Shown piece after piece: positions 15,210 through 23,273 of a stretch of 64,000 nt of DNA; within the stretch, counting starts at the first letter, position 1, and each line of letters starts with the position of its first letter. The position numbers and the translations under genes were made by a program. Origin of the DNA: Catalinimonas niigatensis (GTDB lineage: Bacteria; Bacteroidota; Bacteroidia; Cytophagales; Cyclobacteriaceae); assembly GCF_030506285.1 (NCBI RefSeq), contig NZ_CP119422.1, forward strand, positions 806,001 to 870,000. The letters are read 5' to 3'. The notes beneath the pieces are model-generated. The model was not told where the DNA came from and made no database searches. It saw only the letters and a program-made list of their open reading frames with translations.

Positions 15210-17069
15210 TCATAGTGCATTATCAGCCAGTTCTTTGTTTCGTTCATCATTTAATTGTTCATCAAGACTAATGGCCGCACTGATCAGGCCCAGATGGGTA
15301 AATGCCTGAGGCGTATTGCCCAGATGTTCTCCCTGAAAACCCAGCATTTCTGAATACAGGCCCAGGTGGTTGGCATAACCCAGCATCTTTTCAAAGTTGA
15401 GGCGGGCCTTTTCTATTTCTCCGGCCTTGGCCAGACACTCCACGTACCAGAAAGTACACATGGAAAAGGTGCCTTCCTCGCCGGGCAGTCCATCCGATTC
15501 GCCTTCATCCGAACGGTAGCGGTAGACCAGGAAGTCAGAAACCAGATTCTCTTCTATGACCTTCAAAGTGCTCAGCCAGCGAGGGTCGCGGGGACTTAAA
15601 AAGCGGATCATAGGCATAAGCAGGGTAGCACCATCTACCTCATCTGACCCTTTGCTTTGCACAAAGCACTTTTTCTCCTCATCCCAAAAATCTTTAAATA
15701 CAGAATTATAGATCTCATCGCGTATGCTGCGCCATTTTTCAGGAAAAGGGAAAGGGCGCATCTGCCCCAGACGTATGGCACGGTCAACAGCCACCCAGCA
15801 CATCATGCGGGAATACAGGAAATGCTTTTTTCCTCCTCTCACTTCCCAGATACCTTCGTCCGGCTGATTCCAGTTGTCGCACAGCCAGTTGATCTGATCC
15901 TCCAGAGATTTCCAGAGGTCATAAGAGATGGGTTCACCGTATTTGTTGTAGAGGTAAACTGCGTCCAGCAGTTCTCCATAAATATCCAGCTGTAGTTGAT
16001 GATGGGCGGCATTGCCTATCCTTACCGGAGAAGACTGCTGATAACCTTCCAGGTGAGATAGTTCGGATTCGGTAAGTTCATGGTCCCCGTTGAGCTTATA
16101 CATCAGTCCCAGATAACCTGCACTGCCGATATCCTGGCAACGCTTTTCTATCCACTGCATAAAGTGGGTGGCCTCTTTGCGGTAGCCCAGGTTGAGCAGC
16201 GCATATACGGTAAAGGAAGCATCTCTGATCCAGGTATAGCGATAATCCCAGTTCCTGACGCCTCCCAGCCATTCCGGCAAGCCAAAAGTAGGGGCAGCCA
16301 CGATAGACCCGTACTTTCTGGAGGTAAGCAGCTTCAGCACCAGGGCAGAACGATTGACAATTTCCATCCACCGTCCTTTGTAGGTTGATTTAGATATCCA
16401 GTTTTTCCAATATTTAATGGTAAGGCGCAAACGGTTCTCTACAAAGCGATCAATAGGCTCCAGAGTTTCGGAAACCTCATCGTGTTCATCGTCGCAATCG
16501 AGGGGCTCGCCATAAGCTTCCATCACAAAGTCTATTTTCTGTCCGGGTTTGATGGTAAAGGTAGTGCGGACATCATCACCATCCTGCTGCAAAGCCACAT
16601 TGCTTCTGAGGCAAAAGGCTATTCCATCCTCACCCTTACTTTTAAAGATGGCCTGCTTTCCCCTAAGCTCCAGATGGTGTCCGCTTCTGGCATAGTTGAA
16701 ACGTGGACTACAGCTCAGGTGAAACTTCATGGTCCCCCGCACGCAGGTCACACGGCGTACCAGATCGTTCTGTTCGCAGGTTTCGCCCACCGGCATGAAG
16801 TCCGTAATTTCAACCACCCCCTCGTCAGACAAAAAACGGGTAAGCAAGACATTGGTATCAGGAAGATACATCTGCCGCGTCCTGTAGTTTTCTTTTTCGG
16901 GATGAAGAGAGAAATACCCTCCCTTTTCAGCATCCAGGATTTTTGCAAAAATAGAGGGCGAGTCAAAGTCGGGAAAACACATGAAATCTATGGAGCCATT
17001 CATGCCCACCAGTGCCACAGTGTTTAAGTCTCCAATGATTCCATAATTCTCTATCGGTTGATACTTCAT
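15210..17069 (-). CDS. Glycoside hydrolase family 15 protein
   Basis: This 619-residue cytoplasmic protein has the bacterial GH15 layout: an N-terminal beta-sandwich (MKYQPIENYGIIGDLNTVAL, GSIDFMCFPDFDSPSIF) followed by an (alpha/alpha)6 barrel. The barrel shows RNWDYRYTWIRDASFT at about 268-283 and PDEGIWEVRGG at about 400, whose Glu is the expected general acid. A second Glu near FWYVECLAKAG is the expected base. Known members act as glucoamylases or as trehalases; this N-terminal type includes the mycobacterial-type trehalase. The substrate here cannot be decided from sequence. No linked trehalose or glycogen genes are present. Confidence 0.93.
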   Translation of the reverse strand: MKYQPIENYGIIGDLNTVALVGMNGSIDFMCFPDFDSPSIFAKILDAEKGGYFSLHPEKENYRTRQMYLPDTNVLLTRFLSDEGVVEITDFMPVGETCEQNDLVRRVTCVRGTMKFHLSCSPRFNYARSGHHLELRGKQAIFKSKGEDGIAFCLRSNVALQQDGDDVRTTFTIKPGQKIDFVMEAYGEPLDCDDEHDEVSETLEPIDRFVENRLRLTIKYWKNWISKSTYKGRWMEIVNRSALVLKLLTSRKYGSIVAAPTFGLPEWLGGVRNWDYRYTWIRDASFTVYALLNLGYRKEATHFMQWIEKRCQDIGSAGYLGLMYKLNGDHELTESELSHLEGYQQSSPVRIGNAAHHQLQLDIYGELLDAVYLYNKYGEPISYDLWKSLEDQINWLCDNWNQPDEGIWEVRGGKKHFLYSRMMCWVAVDRAIRLGQMRPFPFPEKWRSIRDEIYNSVFKDFWDEEKKCFVQSKGSDEVDGATLLMPMIRFLSPRDPRWLSTLKVIEENLVSDFLVYRYRSDEGESDGLPGEEGTFSMCTFWYVECLAKAGEIEKARLNFEKMLGYANHLGLYSEMLGFQGEHLGNTPQAFTHLGLISAAISLDEQLNDERNKELADNAL

Positions 17070-17341
17070 ATTGGTGGGAGCTTTTATTTACAATTAATCA
17101 AACCAAAAAAGAAATGTTTATATTTTTTTACCCTTTGGCTTCTATCAGTAAATGATATGCATACACAAAAGAAAAGCAAGGCCGTTCAGACCGCTTAAGT
17201 GCACATTTCATGCGCACTTCCATTTGCAAATATCTATTTCAATGGTAGAGCAAAAGATTGTTCACGCTTAAACTACAAGTATAAATGTGATTTTTTTTGA
17301 TGTTTTCTTATATTGAGTGATTCACAAAACCACTTTGCTAT

Positions 17342-17797
17342 ATGACTCAGTTTAAGGTGATTCCCGGCTTAACTTTTTTGCTAACCTTCCTTTTGTTTAT
17401 TCATGTTGAAGGAATTAGTCAGAGCCATTGCTTTTGTGAATTTGAGCGAAGCCAGGAAAAAGAAGGATATACTAGGGTGAATATATATTCCATGGAGCAG
17501 GATAACAAGGGTCTGATAGGCAGCATAGCCTATAAAGTATTGCGCAACGAAATACAATCTAACAAAGACACTCATCAAAGTACCTACCCTATTGAAGTAC
17601 GTTGGGATGGAGCAATCCATCAGTATCAGATGAATAAGCTTCAATTATATGAAGGAGAAAGCAGGATTGGCTATGCATCCAATCTACAAATAGGCATTAC
17701 CAAAATCATCCCGCATCTTCTGCCCAAACAATGTGACAGTGCAACTCAAATGCAGGGCTCTCAAAAGGAGATACTGTTCAATGCCCAACTTAAATAG
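17342..17797 (+). CDS. Unknown secreted protein
   Basis: This 151-residue protein has a signal peptide (hydrophobic 8-22, ending near GISQS). The first mature residues SHCFCEF contain two close Cys, and a third Cys lies near the end. The rest (IGSIAYKVLRNEI, YPIEVRWDGAIHQY) has no recognised motif. Hairpin element G lies just downstream. Confidence 0.72.
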   Translation: MTQFKVIPGLTFLLTFLLFIHVEGISQSHCFCEFERSQEKEGYTRVNIYSMEQDNKGLIGSIAYKVLRNEIQSNKDTHQSTYPIEVRWDGAIHQYQMNKLQLYEGESRIGYASNLQIGITKIIPHLLPKQCDSATQMQGSQKEILFNAQLK

Positions 17798-17807
17798 TTT
17801 ATTTCCG

Positions 17808-17890
17808 CTTTCGTTTGTGTCTTGTGTCCTTACCAACGAGCTTACGCTTATCATACACTTATTGTGAAGACACAGTGGGCGGGACCTCAG
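17808..17890. repeat. Hairpin-element superfamily, copy G
   Basis: CGTTTGTGTCTTGTGTCC at the left contains the core twice, and TTGTGAAGACACAGTGGG forms the right end. The interior GAGCTTACGCTTATCATACA matches copies E and F. It ends immediately before the first dnaG 3'-end remnant. Confidence 0.6.
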
Positions 17891-17894
17891 CAGT

Positions 17895-17936
17895 TCAGGA
17901 AATCACAATCCCATACTTCTCGGCCATTTTTATGAA
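17895..17936 (-). pseudogene. dnaG 3'-end remnant 1
   Basis: Read on the minus strand, the bases encode FIKMAEKYGIVIS followed by a stop, resembling the end of the intact primase (NKIANKYGTVVPR). The 29-base stretch from 17893 matches the second remnant at 19295 with one mismatch. No upstream primase sequence is attached. It is best explained as a leftover C-terminal codon block. Confidence 0.6.
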
Positions 17937-18075
17937 AGGAATAAATAAGGTAATATTCTTTTACTTTGAAACTCAAAATCACACGGGACAAGAATTCTGA
18001 AAAACTCAAAAATTAATTGGTATAGAAGTGAAATATTGCGCTTGGTTTACAGCTTTTTAAAAATCACTTCAAAGC

Positions 18076-19278
18076 ATGGCAAAATGTATTTCATTCATCC
18101 TCATTTTACTTCTAACCTATACTTTTCATCAAACATATTCCCAAAGTGCTTTTCAGGAAGCTATAATTATTACTCAGGAGAAGGACAGCCTGCATGGGTA
18201 TCTCACTCTTACCAATGACAATGAATATCTCTTCACACAGGGTAAAAATCAGGTTGAGCAACTGCTTTCGCCCGAAAACATCGGCACTATTCTTTTGAAT
18301 AAAAATACTGTTTTTGAGTCAAAAAGAATTGTAACGGATGGAAATGAACAAGCGATATTTTTAAAATTACTTGTACGAGGCAAATCAAAACTTTATCAAC
18401 ATCCCAATAGTAAAAAGAGCACATACTGGGTAGAGACTGAAGATGGTAAAATGTATGCCCTTACCAATGAAAGACTAGAATCTTACAGAGACGGAAGAAG
18501 TTATATACGTTATTCAAACACTTACCGTGGGGTACTGAAAAATATATTTAACGATCAACCTCAATTATTTTCACAAATTGACAAATTAAAATATACCGAA
18601 AAATCCATCAGTGGCTTCTATCAGCAATATCATGAAAAGCTTAACCTGCCTTATGAAATCCTGAGTGAGGAAACGCCATACGTAGCATTGACTTTTGGCT
18701 TGATAGTGGGTTTACAACGTTCATCCGTAGAGTTCATTGGTACACAAGTGCTGGAAAGTCACCTCTCACCTTCATTCAGTTCCAGTAGTAATTTTAGCTT
18801 AGGAATATTTGCAGAAGCTCAACCCATAGAATACAGGCACTCTGCGATTAAACTGGAAGTACAATATCAATCTGCTTCTTATTCAAATCCCACATTAACG
18901 TTGAACACAAATATCCTGAGAATTTCTCCTGCCTATAAATATCGTATTGCACCTAATGCTAAACTGAAGCCCTTTCTCAGTCTGGGACCAACATTTAATT
19001 TCCTGCTCTCATTGAAAGATCAAAGTACCGTGGATGGACTTGATTACAACTGGCTTCAGAGTGGTAGAATGCAATATGGGTTAGAAGCAGGCACAGGAAT
19101 TAGTACAAAGATCAACCAAAAGCAAGATCTATTTCTTGAGCTTAGATATGGTGTACATAATGGTAATCATCTTTCTATTGTCAGGCGATTTGTGCCCGGA
19201 GTGGGATATATTTCCGTTCAAGACTTATTTGATTCTATATCTCAGTCTTTAGGAATACTGGTTGGTATCAGATTTTAA
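18076..19278 (+). CDS. Outer-membrane beta-barrel protein
   Basis: This 400-residue protein starts MAKCISFILILLLTYTF, a signal peptide ending near TYSQ. Residues 25-160 form a strand-rich N-terminal domain (KDSLHGYLTLTNDNEY, KTNERLESYRDGRSYI-like pattern). Residues 195-400 have the alternating pattern of an 8-to-10-strand barrel ending in LGILVGIRF, a typical terminal strand. The gene at 32308 has the same two-part layout, including the DTLYG/DSLHG motif after the signal peptide. This gene is bracketed by the two dnaG 3'-end remnants, so it may be cargo of an insertion there. Confidence 0.85.
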   Translation: MAKCISFILILLLTYTFHQTYSQSAFQEAIIITQEKDSLHGYLTLTNDNEYLFTQGKNQVEQLLSPENIGTILLNKNTVFESKRIVTDGNEQAIFLKLLVRGKSKLYQHPNSKKSTYWVETEDGKMYALTNERLESYRDGRSYIRYSNTYRGVLKNIFNDQPQLFSQIDKLKYTEKSISGFYQQYHEKLNLPYEILSEETPYVALTFGLIVGLQRSSVEFIGTQVLESHLSPSFSSSSNFSLGIFAEAQPIEYRHSAIKLEVQYQSASYSNPTLTLNTNILRISPAYKYRIAPNAKLKPFLSLGPTFNFLLSLKDQSTVDGLDYNWLQSGRMQYGLEAGTGISTKINQKQDLFLELRYGVHNGNHLSIVRRFVPGVGYISVQDLFDSISQSLGILVGIRF

Positions 19279-19296
19279 AATTTATTATCCCTCTGT

Positions 19297-19386
19297 TCAG
19301 GAAATCACAATCCCATATTTCTCTGCGATCTTTCTTTTGACGGCGATCAGGTGCTGTATTTCGGTCATGAGGATGAAAAATCAATA
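19297..19386 (-). pseudogene. dnaG 3'-end remnant 2
   Basis: The minus strand reads MTEIQHLIAVKRKIAEKYG, then IVIS and a stop. This aligns with the intact C-terminus (LIELQKIYNKIANKYGTVVP). The frame is closed upstream, so only about 25 codons survive. Its 3' end is nearly identical in DNA to remnant 1. The intact dnaG ends 215 bases further right. Confidence 0.65.
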
Positions 19387-19499
19387 GGACATCTTCAATT
19401 TTTTTATGTCGTACTGCATTTTAGTGCGATGGCCTGAATATCCGGCGGGCGGGTGATGGCTTGTGCGTGGAAGCGTTCGGAGATTCTAGACTTTTTTGA

Positions 19500-19528
19500 T
19501 TACTTTTTGTGGCAATGACAAAAAGTAA
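19500..19528. terminator. Perfect 11-bp hairpin downstream of dnaG
   Basis: TTACTTTTTGT (19500-19510) pairs exactly with ACAAAAAGTAA (19518-19528) around a 7-base loop. It lies about 75 bases after the dnaG stop and could serve as terminator. The T-run/A-run in the arms would favour release on either strand. Confidence 0.5.
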
Positions 19529-19600
19529 CAAAGCGGTTAAGCGACCTGTAATATAAAAGCTTATTAGAAGCCAAAATATCAAAGAGACTACTAAGTATGC

Positions 19601-21565
19601 CTATCTAGGAACTACAGTTCCATACTTATTTGCAATCTTATTGTAAATTTTTTGTAATTCAATTAATTCTTTTTGTATCAGAATCACATTGTTTATATCA
19701 GTCTCATCTTTTAATTCTAAAGTTTTTTGTGCTAACATGAATTTGAGAACATCAAACTTGAGCTGGTCTATGCTGCGGGTAATCACATCCAGGATCTTTT
19801 CATCCTTCTTGGGTACATAGACCTCCCGCTGTTCCCAGTTGGGGCTGGGCATATAATGGTCTACAATCAGATTGATTACCTGTCGGGAGACTTCTGCTTC
19901 GGTTTGCTCAATCATAAACTTTTCCATCAGGCTTTTCTGTGTATCCACATGCTGATAATAAGTGCTGAAAATACGCTGGTATATATCGTGTTTCAGGCTG
20001 ATATCGTCCAGTTCGTCTTTGATGTAATGGCAAACCATATAATCTTCCTTCACCGGATGGTGTCCATACATCACCAGCACCCGCGTCAGTTCTTTTTCTT
20101 TGCTCAGGATAGCTTCTTCTATGCCTACCGAAGCAGGCTCATCCAACGGCTCTTCAGGATGTACAAAATCTATGTCTGCTACTCCCTTTTCTTGCTCTTC
20201 ATAAGTCTGCTGCCGGGAAGAAGAGCGCTGCTGCTTGAGATAAATCTTATTGAGCTCCGCAAATAAAGTGCTTTCATCCATCCCTAGCTTGACACTGGTT
20301 TCTTTGATATACACCTGGCGCTGAATAGGATCGGGGATTTTGGAGATACTCTGCACAATCTCCCGGATTACCTCCGCCCGACGGATAGGATCACGCTCAG
20401 TTTCTTCCTGATAGACCGCCGTTTTGAAGGAGATAAAATCCTGCTGTTTTTCCTGGAGGAATTCCCTGAACTGGCTGCCGCCGGAGTGCCGGCCACCCAG
20501 TTTGCGCACATAGCTGTCGGGGTCTTCTCCTTCCGGCAGCACTACGGCCTTTACATTCAGCCCACCTTCCAGGATCATGTCAATGCCCCGGAATGAAGCT
20601 TTGAGTCCGGCAGGGTCACCGTCAAATAGTACGGTCACATTTTTGGTATAGCGGGCAATCAGGCGGATCTGCTCCTGCGTAAGCGAGGTACCCGAAGAGG
20701 CCACTACATTTTGTATACCGGCCTGATACAGTGAAATTACATCGGTATAACCTTCTACCAGATAACAGGTATCCTCCTGGCGGATCTGCTGCTTGGCCTG
20801 ATAGATGCCGTAGAGCACATCACTTTTGTGGTAAATAGGTGTTTCCGGGGAGTTGAGATATTTAGGTTGCTCAACCTCAGGATTGTTTTTTAGTAGTCTT
20901 GCTCCAAAAGCGATAACTCTACCGCTAATGTTGTGGATGGGGAACATGACTCTGCCGCGAAAGCGGTCGTAGTGCCTGGTTCCCTCTTTCCTTTCCCGGC
21001 TGATGATGAGTCCGGCTTTTTCCAGCATTTCCTGCTTATGACCGACTTTGATAGCCATTTTGAGCATTCCATCCCATTCATCCAGGCTGTAGCCCAGGTC
21101 AAAAGCTTTGATGGTTTCTTCGGAGAAGCCTCTTTCCTTGAAATAGGTAAGCCCGATGGCTTTGCCCTCTTCACTTTTCCAGAGCTGCTCCTGAAAATAG
21201 TCAGAAGCATATTTCATCACAATGTAGAGACTGTCTTTCTCACTCTGCGCCTCCATCTCCTCGTCGGTGAGGTTTTCCTCTTCCACCTCTATGCCGTAGC
21301 GTTTGCCCAATTGCTTGAGGGCTTCAATGTAACTCATCCCTTCCGACTCCATCATAAAAGAAATGGCATCGCCGGCTTTGCCGGAGCTAAAGTCTTTGTA
21401 AAAACCTTTGGAAGGTACTACGTAAAAGGATGGCGTCTTTTCCTGGTTGAAAGGACTGAAACCCCGGTAATTACTTCCCTGCTTTTTCAGGTTCACATAA
21501 TCTCCCACCACATCCAGGATGTCAATTCTTGCCTTAATCTCATCTATAATTTCCTTCCTGATCAT
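19601..21565 (-). CDS. dnaG: DNA primase
   Basis: This 654-residue primase makes RNA primers for replication. The N-terminal CHC2-type fold is recognisable (NYRGFSPFNQEKTPSF, FYKDFSSGKAGDA), but all four zinc ligands are replaced: Ser37, Asn40, Asp58 and Ser61. The TOPRIM core is intact (LVEGYTDVISLYQAG and VLFDGDPAGLKA). A C-terminal DnaB-interaction region follows. From memory, zinc-ligand loss occurs in other Bacteroidota primases, so this is probably functional. The start MIRKEIIDEIKARIDILDVV is canonical. Two remnants of a primase 3' end lie downstream at 19297 and 17895. Divergent from mrp. Confidence 0.97.
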   Translation of the reverse strand: MIRKEIIDEIKARIDILDVVGDYVNLKKQGSNYRGFSPFNQEKTPSFYVVPSKGFYKDFSSGKAGDAISFMMESEGMSYIEALKQLGKRYGIEVEEENLTDEEMEAQSEKDSLYIVMKYASDYFQEQLWKSEEGKAIGLTYFKERGFSEETIKAFDLGYSLDEWDGMLKMAIKVGHKQEMLEKAGLIISRERKEGTRHYDRFRGRVMFPIHNISGRVIAFGARLLKNNPEVEQPKYLNSPETPIYHKSDVLYGIYQAKQQIRQEDTCYLVEGYTDVISLYQAGIQNVVASSGTSLTQEQIRLIARYTKNVTVLFDGDPAGLKASFRGIDMILEGGLNVKAVVLPEGEDPDSYVRKLGGRHSGGSQFREFLQEKQQDFISFKTAVYQEETERDPIRRAEVIREIVQSISKIPDPIQRQVYIKETSVKLGMDESTLFAELNKIYLKQQRSSSRQQTYEEQEKGVADIDFVHPEEPLDEPASVGIEEAILSKEKELTRVLVMYGHHPVKEDYMVCHYIKDELDDISLKHDIYQRIFSTYYQHVDTQKSLMEKFMIEQTEAEVSRQVINLIVDHYMPSPNWEQREVYVPKKDEKILDVITRSIDQLKFDVLKFMLAQKTLELKDETDINNVILIQKELIELQKIYNKIANKYGTVVPR

Positions 21566-21681
21566 CTGTCAACTATGAAAGCTTTTATTCGTACATCCGA
21601 GTGAGTATGTTTGCAATCGGACAATTTACCACAGCGACATCCACCGTGGAGTCGGCTGCCATGGAAATGGCCACTGTGAAA

Positions 21682-21714
21682 TTGCATAACTGCACTAACT
21701 AAGGTCTAAATTTG
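21682..21714 (+). promoter_or_regulatory. Probable promoter of mrp-nfu operon
   Basis: TAAATTTG (21707-21714) matches the Bacteroidota -7 consensus TAnnTTTG. A TTG (21682-21684) about 22 bases upstream could be a degenerate -33 element. The distance to the ATG at 21777 leaves a leader of about 55 bases. A second TAATTTTG at 21745 overlaps the alternative TTG start and has no -33. Confidence 0.45.
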
Positions 21715-21776
21715 TAGTTAGAATGTAAATGTCAGCATTATAATTAATTTTGCAAGAACAAGAATCACATAAACCT

Positions 21777-22892
21777 ATGCCTGTCACTCAAGAAGATATT
21801 CTCAAAGCCTTAAGCACAGTAGATGATCCTGACCTCAAGCAGGATCTGGTCACACTGAATATGATCAAAGACCTGGAAGTAGAAGGCAATCACGTGCGAT
21901 TTACCGTAGAATTGACCACACCTGCCTGTCCGCTCAAGGAAATAATCCGCAATGCCTGTCTGGATGCGATCTATGATCAGGTATCTTCAGAACTTCAGGT
22001 GCAGATTAATATGAGTTCCAGCGTGACCTCGTCCCGCAAGAATGCTCTTATGCTGCCACAGGTGAAGAATATCATTGCTGTAGCATCCGGCAAAGGAGGC
22101 GTAGGTAAGTCTACTATTGCTGCTAACCTTGCGGTATCTTTATCCAAAATAGGGGCAAAAGTAGGCTTAGTAGACGCAGACATTTATGGTCCTTCTATTC
22201 CTACCATGTTCAACTGCGAACATGAACAGCCTAAAGTAAAGACGGTCAACGGAAAAAACGTGATTGTGCCGCTGGTGCAATACGGCGTCAAGCTCATCTC
22301 TATCGGTTTTATGATGTCGGCAGATGATGCGGTGGTGTGGAGAGGACCTATGGCCAGCAAAGCGCTACAGCAGTTTCTGGGCGACTCCGACTGGGGCGAA
22401 CTGGATTACCTGATCATTGACCTGCCACCCGGCACCAGCGATATTCACCTGACGCTGGTACAATCCGTACCGGTTACCGGAGCAGTAATTGTAACCACTC
22501 CTCAGAAAGTAGCCCTGGCAGATGCACGCAAAGGTTTGGCAATGTTCCAGCAAAAACAGATCAATGTGCCGATCTTGGGTATTGTAGAGAATATGGCGTA
22601 CTTTACACCAGCCGAGTTACCTGACAACAAATACTATATTTTTGGACAAGGTGGAGGACGCGCACTGGCGGAAAAATCTCAAATACCCTTCTTGGGAGAA
22701 ATTCCCTTGGTACAGAGCATTCGGGAAAGTGGGGACAGAGGTTATCCGGCAGCACTTAATACGGCTGATGGTGACAAGCCTAATCCTGAACAACTGGCTT
22801 TTGAAAACCTCGCGCAGGAATTAGCCCGGCAGGTAGCCATTCGTAATGCGAATGCAACAAAAACAAAAAAAGTGGACATCAACGTACAATAA
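21777..22892 (+). CDS. apbC: Mrp/ApbC iron-sulfur carrier ATPase
   Basis: This P-loop ATPase, 371 residues from the ATG, carries and transfers [4Fe-4S] clusters. It has an N-terminal DUF59/MIP18-like domain (EDILKALSTVDDPDLKQDLV) and a deviant Walker A VASGKGGVGKST at about 102-113. ENMAYFTP and IFGQGGGRALAEK follow. The CxxC pair usual in the C-terminal half of many Mrp proteins is absent; ENMAYFTPAELPDNKYY occupies that place. An in-frame TTG at 21750 would add nine residues, but the ATG is preferred. The Nfu-type scaffold starts 8 bases after its stop, so the two are surely one operon. Confidence 0.95.
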   Translation: MPVTQEDILKALSTVDDPDLKQDLVTLNMIKDLEVEGNHVRFTVELTTPACPLKEIIRNACLDAIYDQVSSELQVQINMSSSVTSSRKNALMLPQVKNIIAVASGKGGVGKSTIAANLAVSLSKIGAKVGLVDADIYGPSIPTMFNCEHEQPKVKTVNGKNVIVPLVQYGVKLISIGFMMSADDAVVWRGPMASKALQQFLGDSDWGELDYLIIDLPPGTSDIHLTLVQSVPVTGAVIVTTPQKVALADARKGLAMFQQKQINVPILGIVENMAYFTPAELPDNKYYIFGQGGGRALAEKSQIPFLGEIPLVQSIRESGDRGYPAALNTADGDKPNPEQLAFENLAQELARQVAIRNANATKTKKVDINVQ

Positions 22893-22900
22893 GCCCAAAG

Positions 22901-23188
22901 ATGGAGAATCAAGAAATCATTGATCGTGTAGAGAAAGCCCTTAACGAGATAAGGCCCTATCTGGAGACAGACGGTGGAAATGTGAAAGTACTGGGTGTGG
23001 ATGATGACATGGTAGTCAGCCTGGAACTATTGGGAGCCTGTGGGTCCTGCCCAATGTCAGTGATGACCATGAAAGCAGGTATTCAGGAAACTATCAAAAG
23101 ACAGGTGCCGGAGGTAACTGATGTGAGGGCGGTAAATATTACAAGCCCTGATGATCCTCGTGCCCAACTTCCTGACAATATGGCTTAA
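22901..23188 (+). CDS. NifU C-terminal domain (Nfu-type) Fe-S scaffold
   Basis: This 95-residue protein consists only of the NifU C-terminal domain. The ETDGGNVKVLGV strand is followed by the cluster-binding LLGACGSCPMSVMTMKAGI with its CxxC. It assembles a [4Fe-4S] cluster, probably at a dimer interface, for delivery to target proteins. The close link with the Mrp ATPase fits a shared Fe-S trafficking role in the cytoplasm. Confidence 0.95.
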   Translation: MENQEIIDRVEKALNEIRPYLETDGGNVKVLGVDDDMVVSLELLGACGSCPMSVMTMKAGIQETIKRQVPEVTDVRAVNITSPDDPRAQLPDNMA

Positions 23189-23273
23189 TACTTTAACGTT
23201 ATCTGCCGGTAAACATGTTTTTTAATTTAAGCAAGGTTTGACTTCCCTGCAACAGTCAGGCTTATTCTTTGGT

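Noticed and set aside
16482-17027. 181-codon plus-strand frame inside the GH15 gene
   Set aside because: It lies wholly antisense to a well-supported enzyme gene and its translation has no family character.
17815-18000. 61-codon plus-strand frame
   Set aside because: It spans hairpin element G and the dnaG remnant, which reads on the other strand.
20933-21604. 223-codon plus-strand frame
   Set aside because: It is the complement of the highly conserved dnaG N-terminal half.
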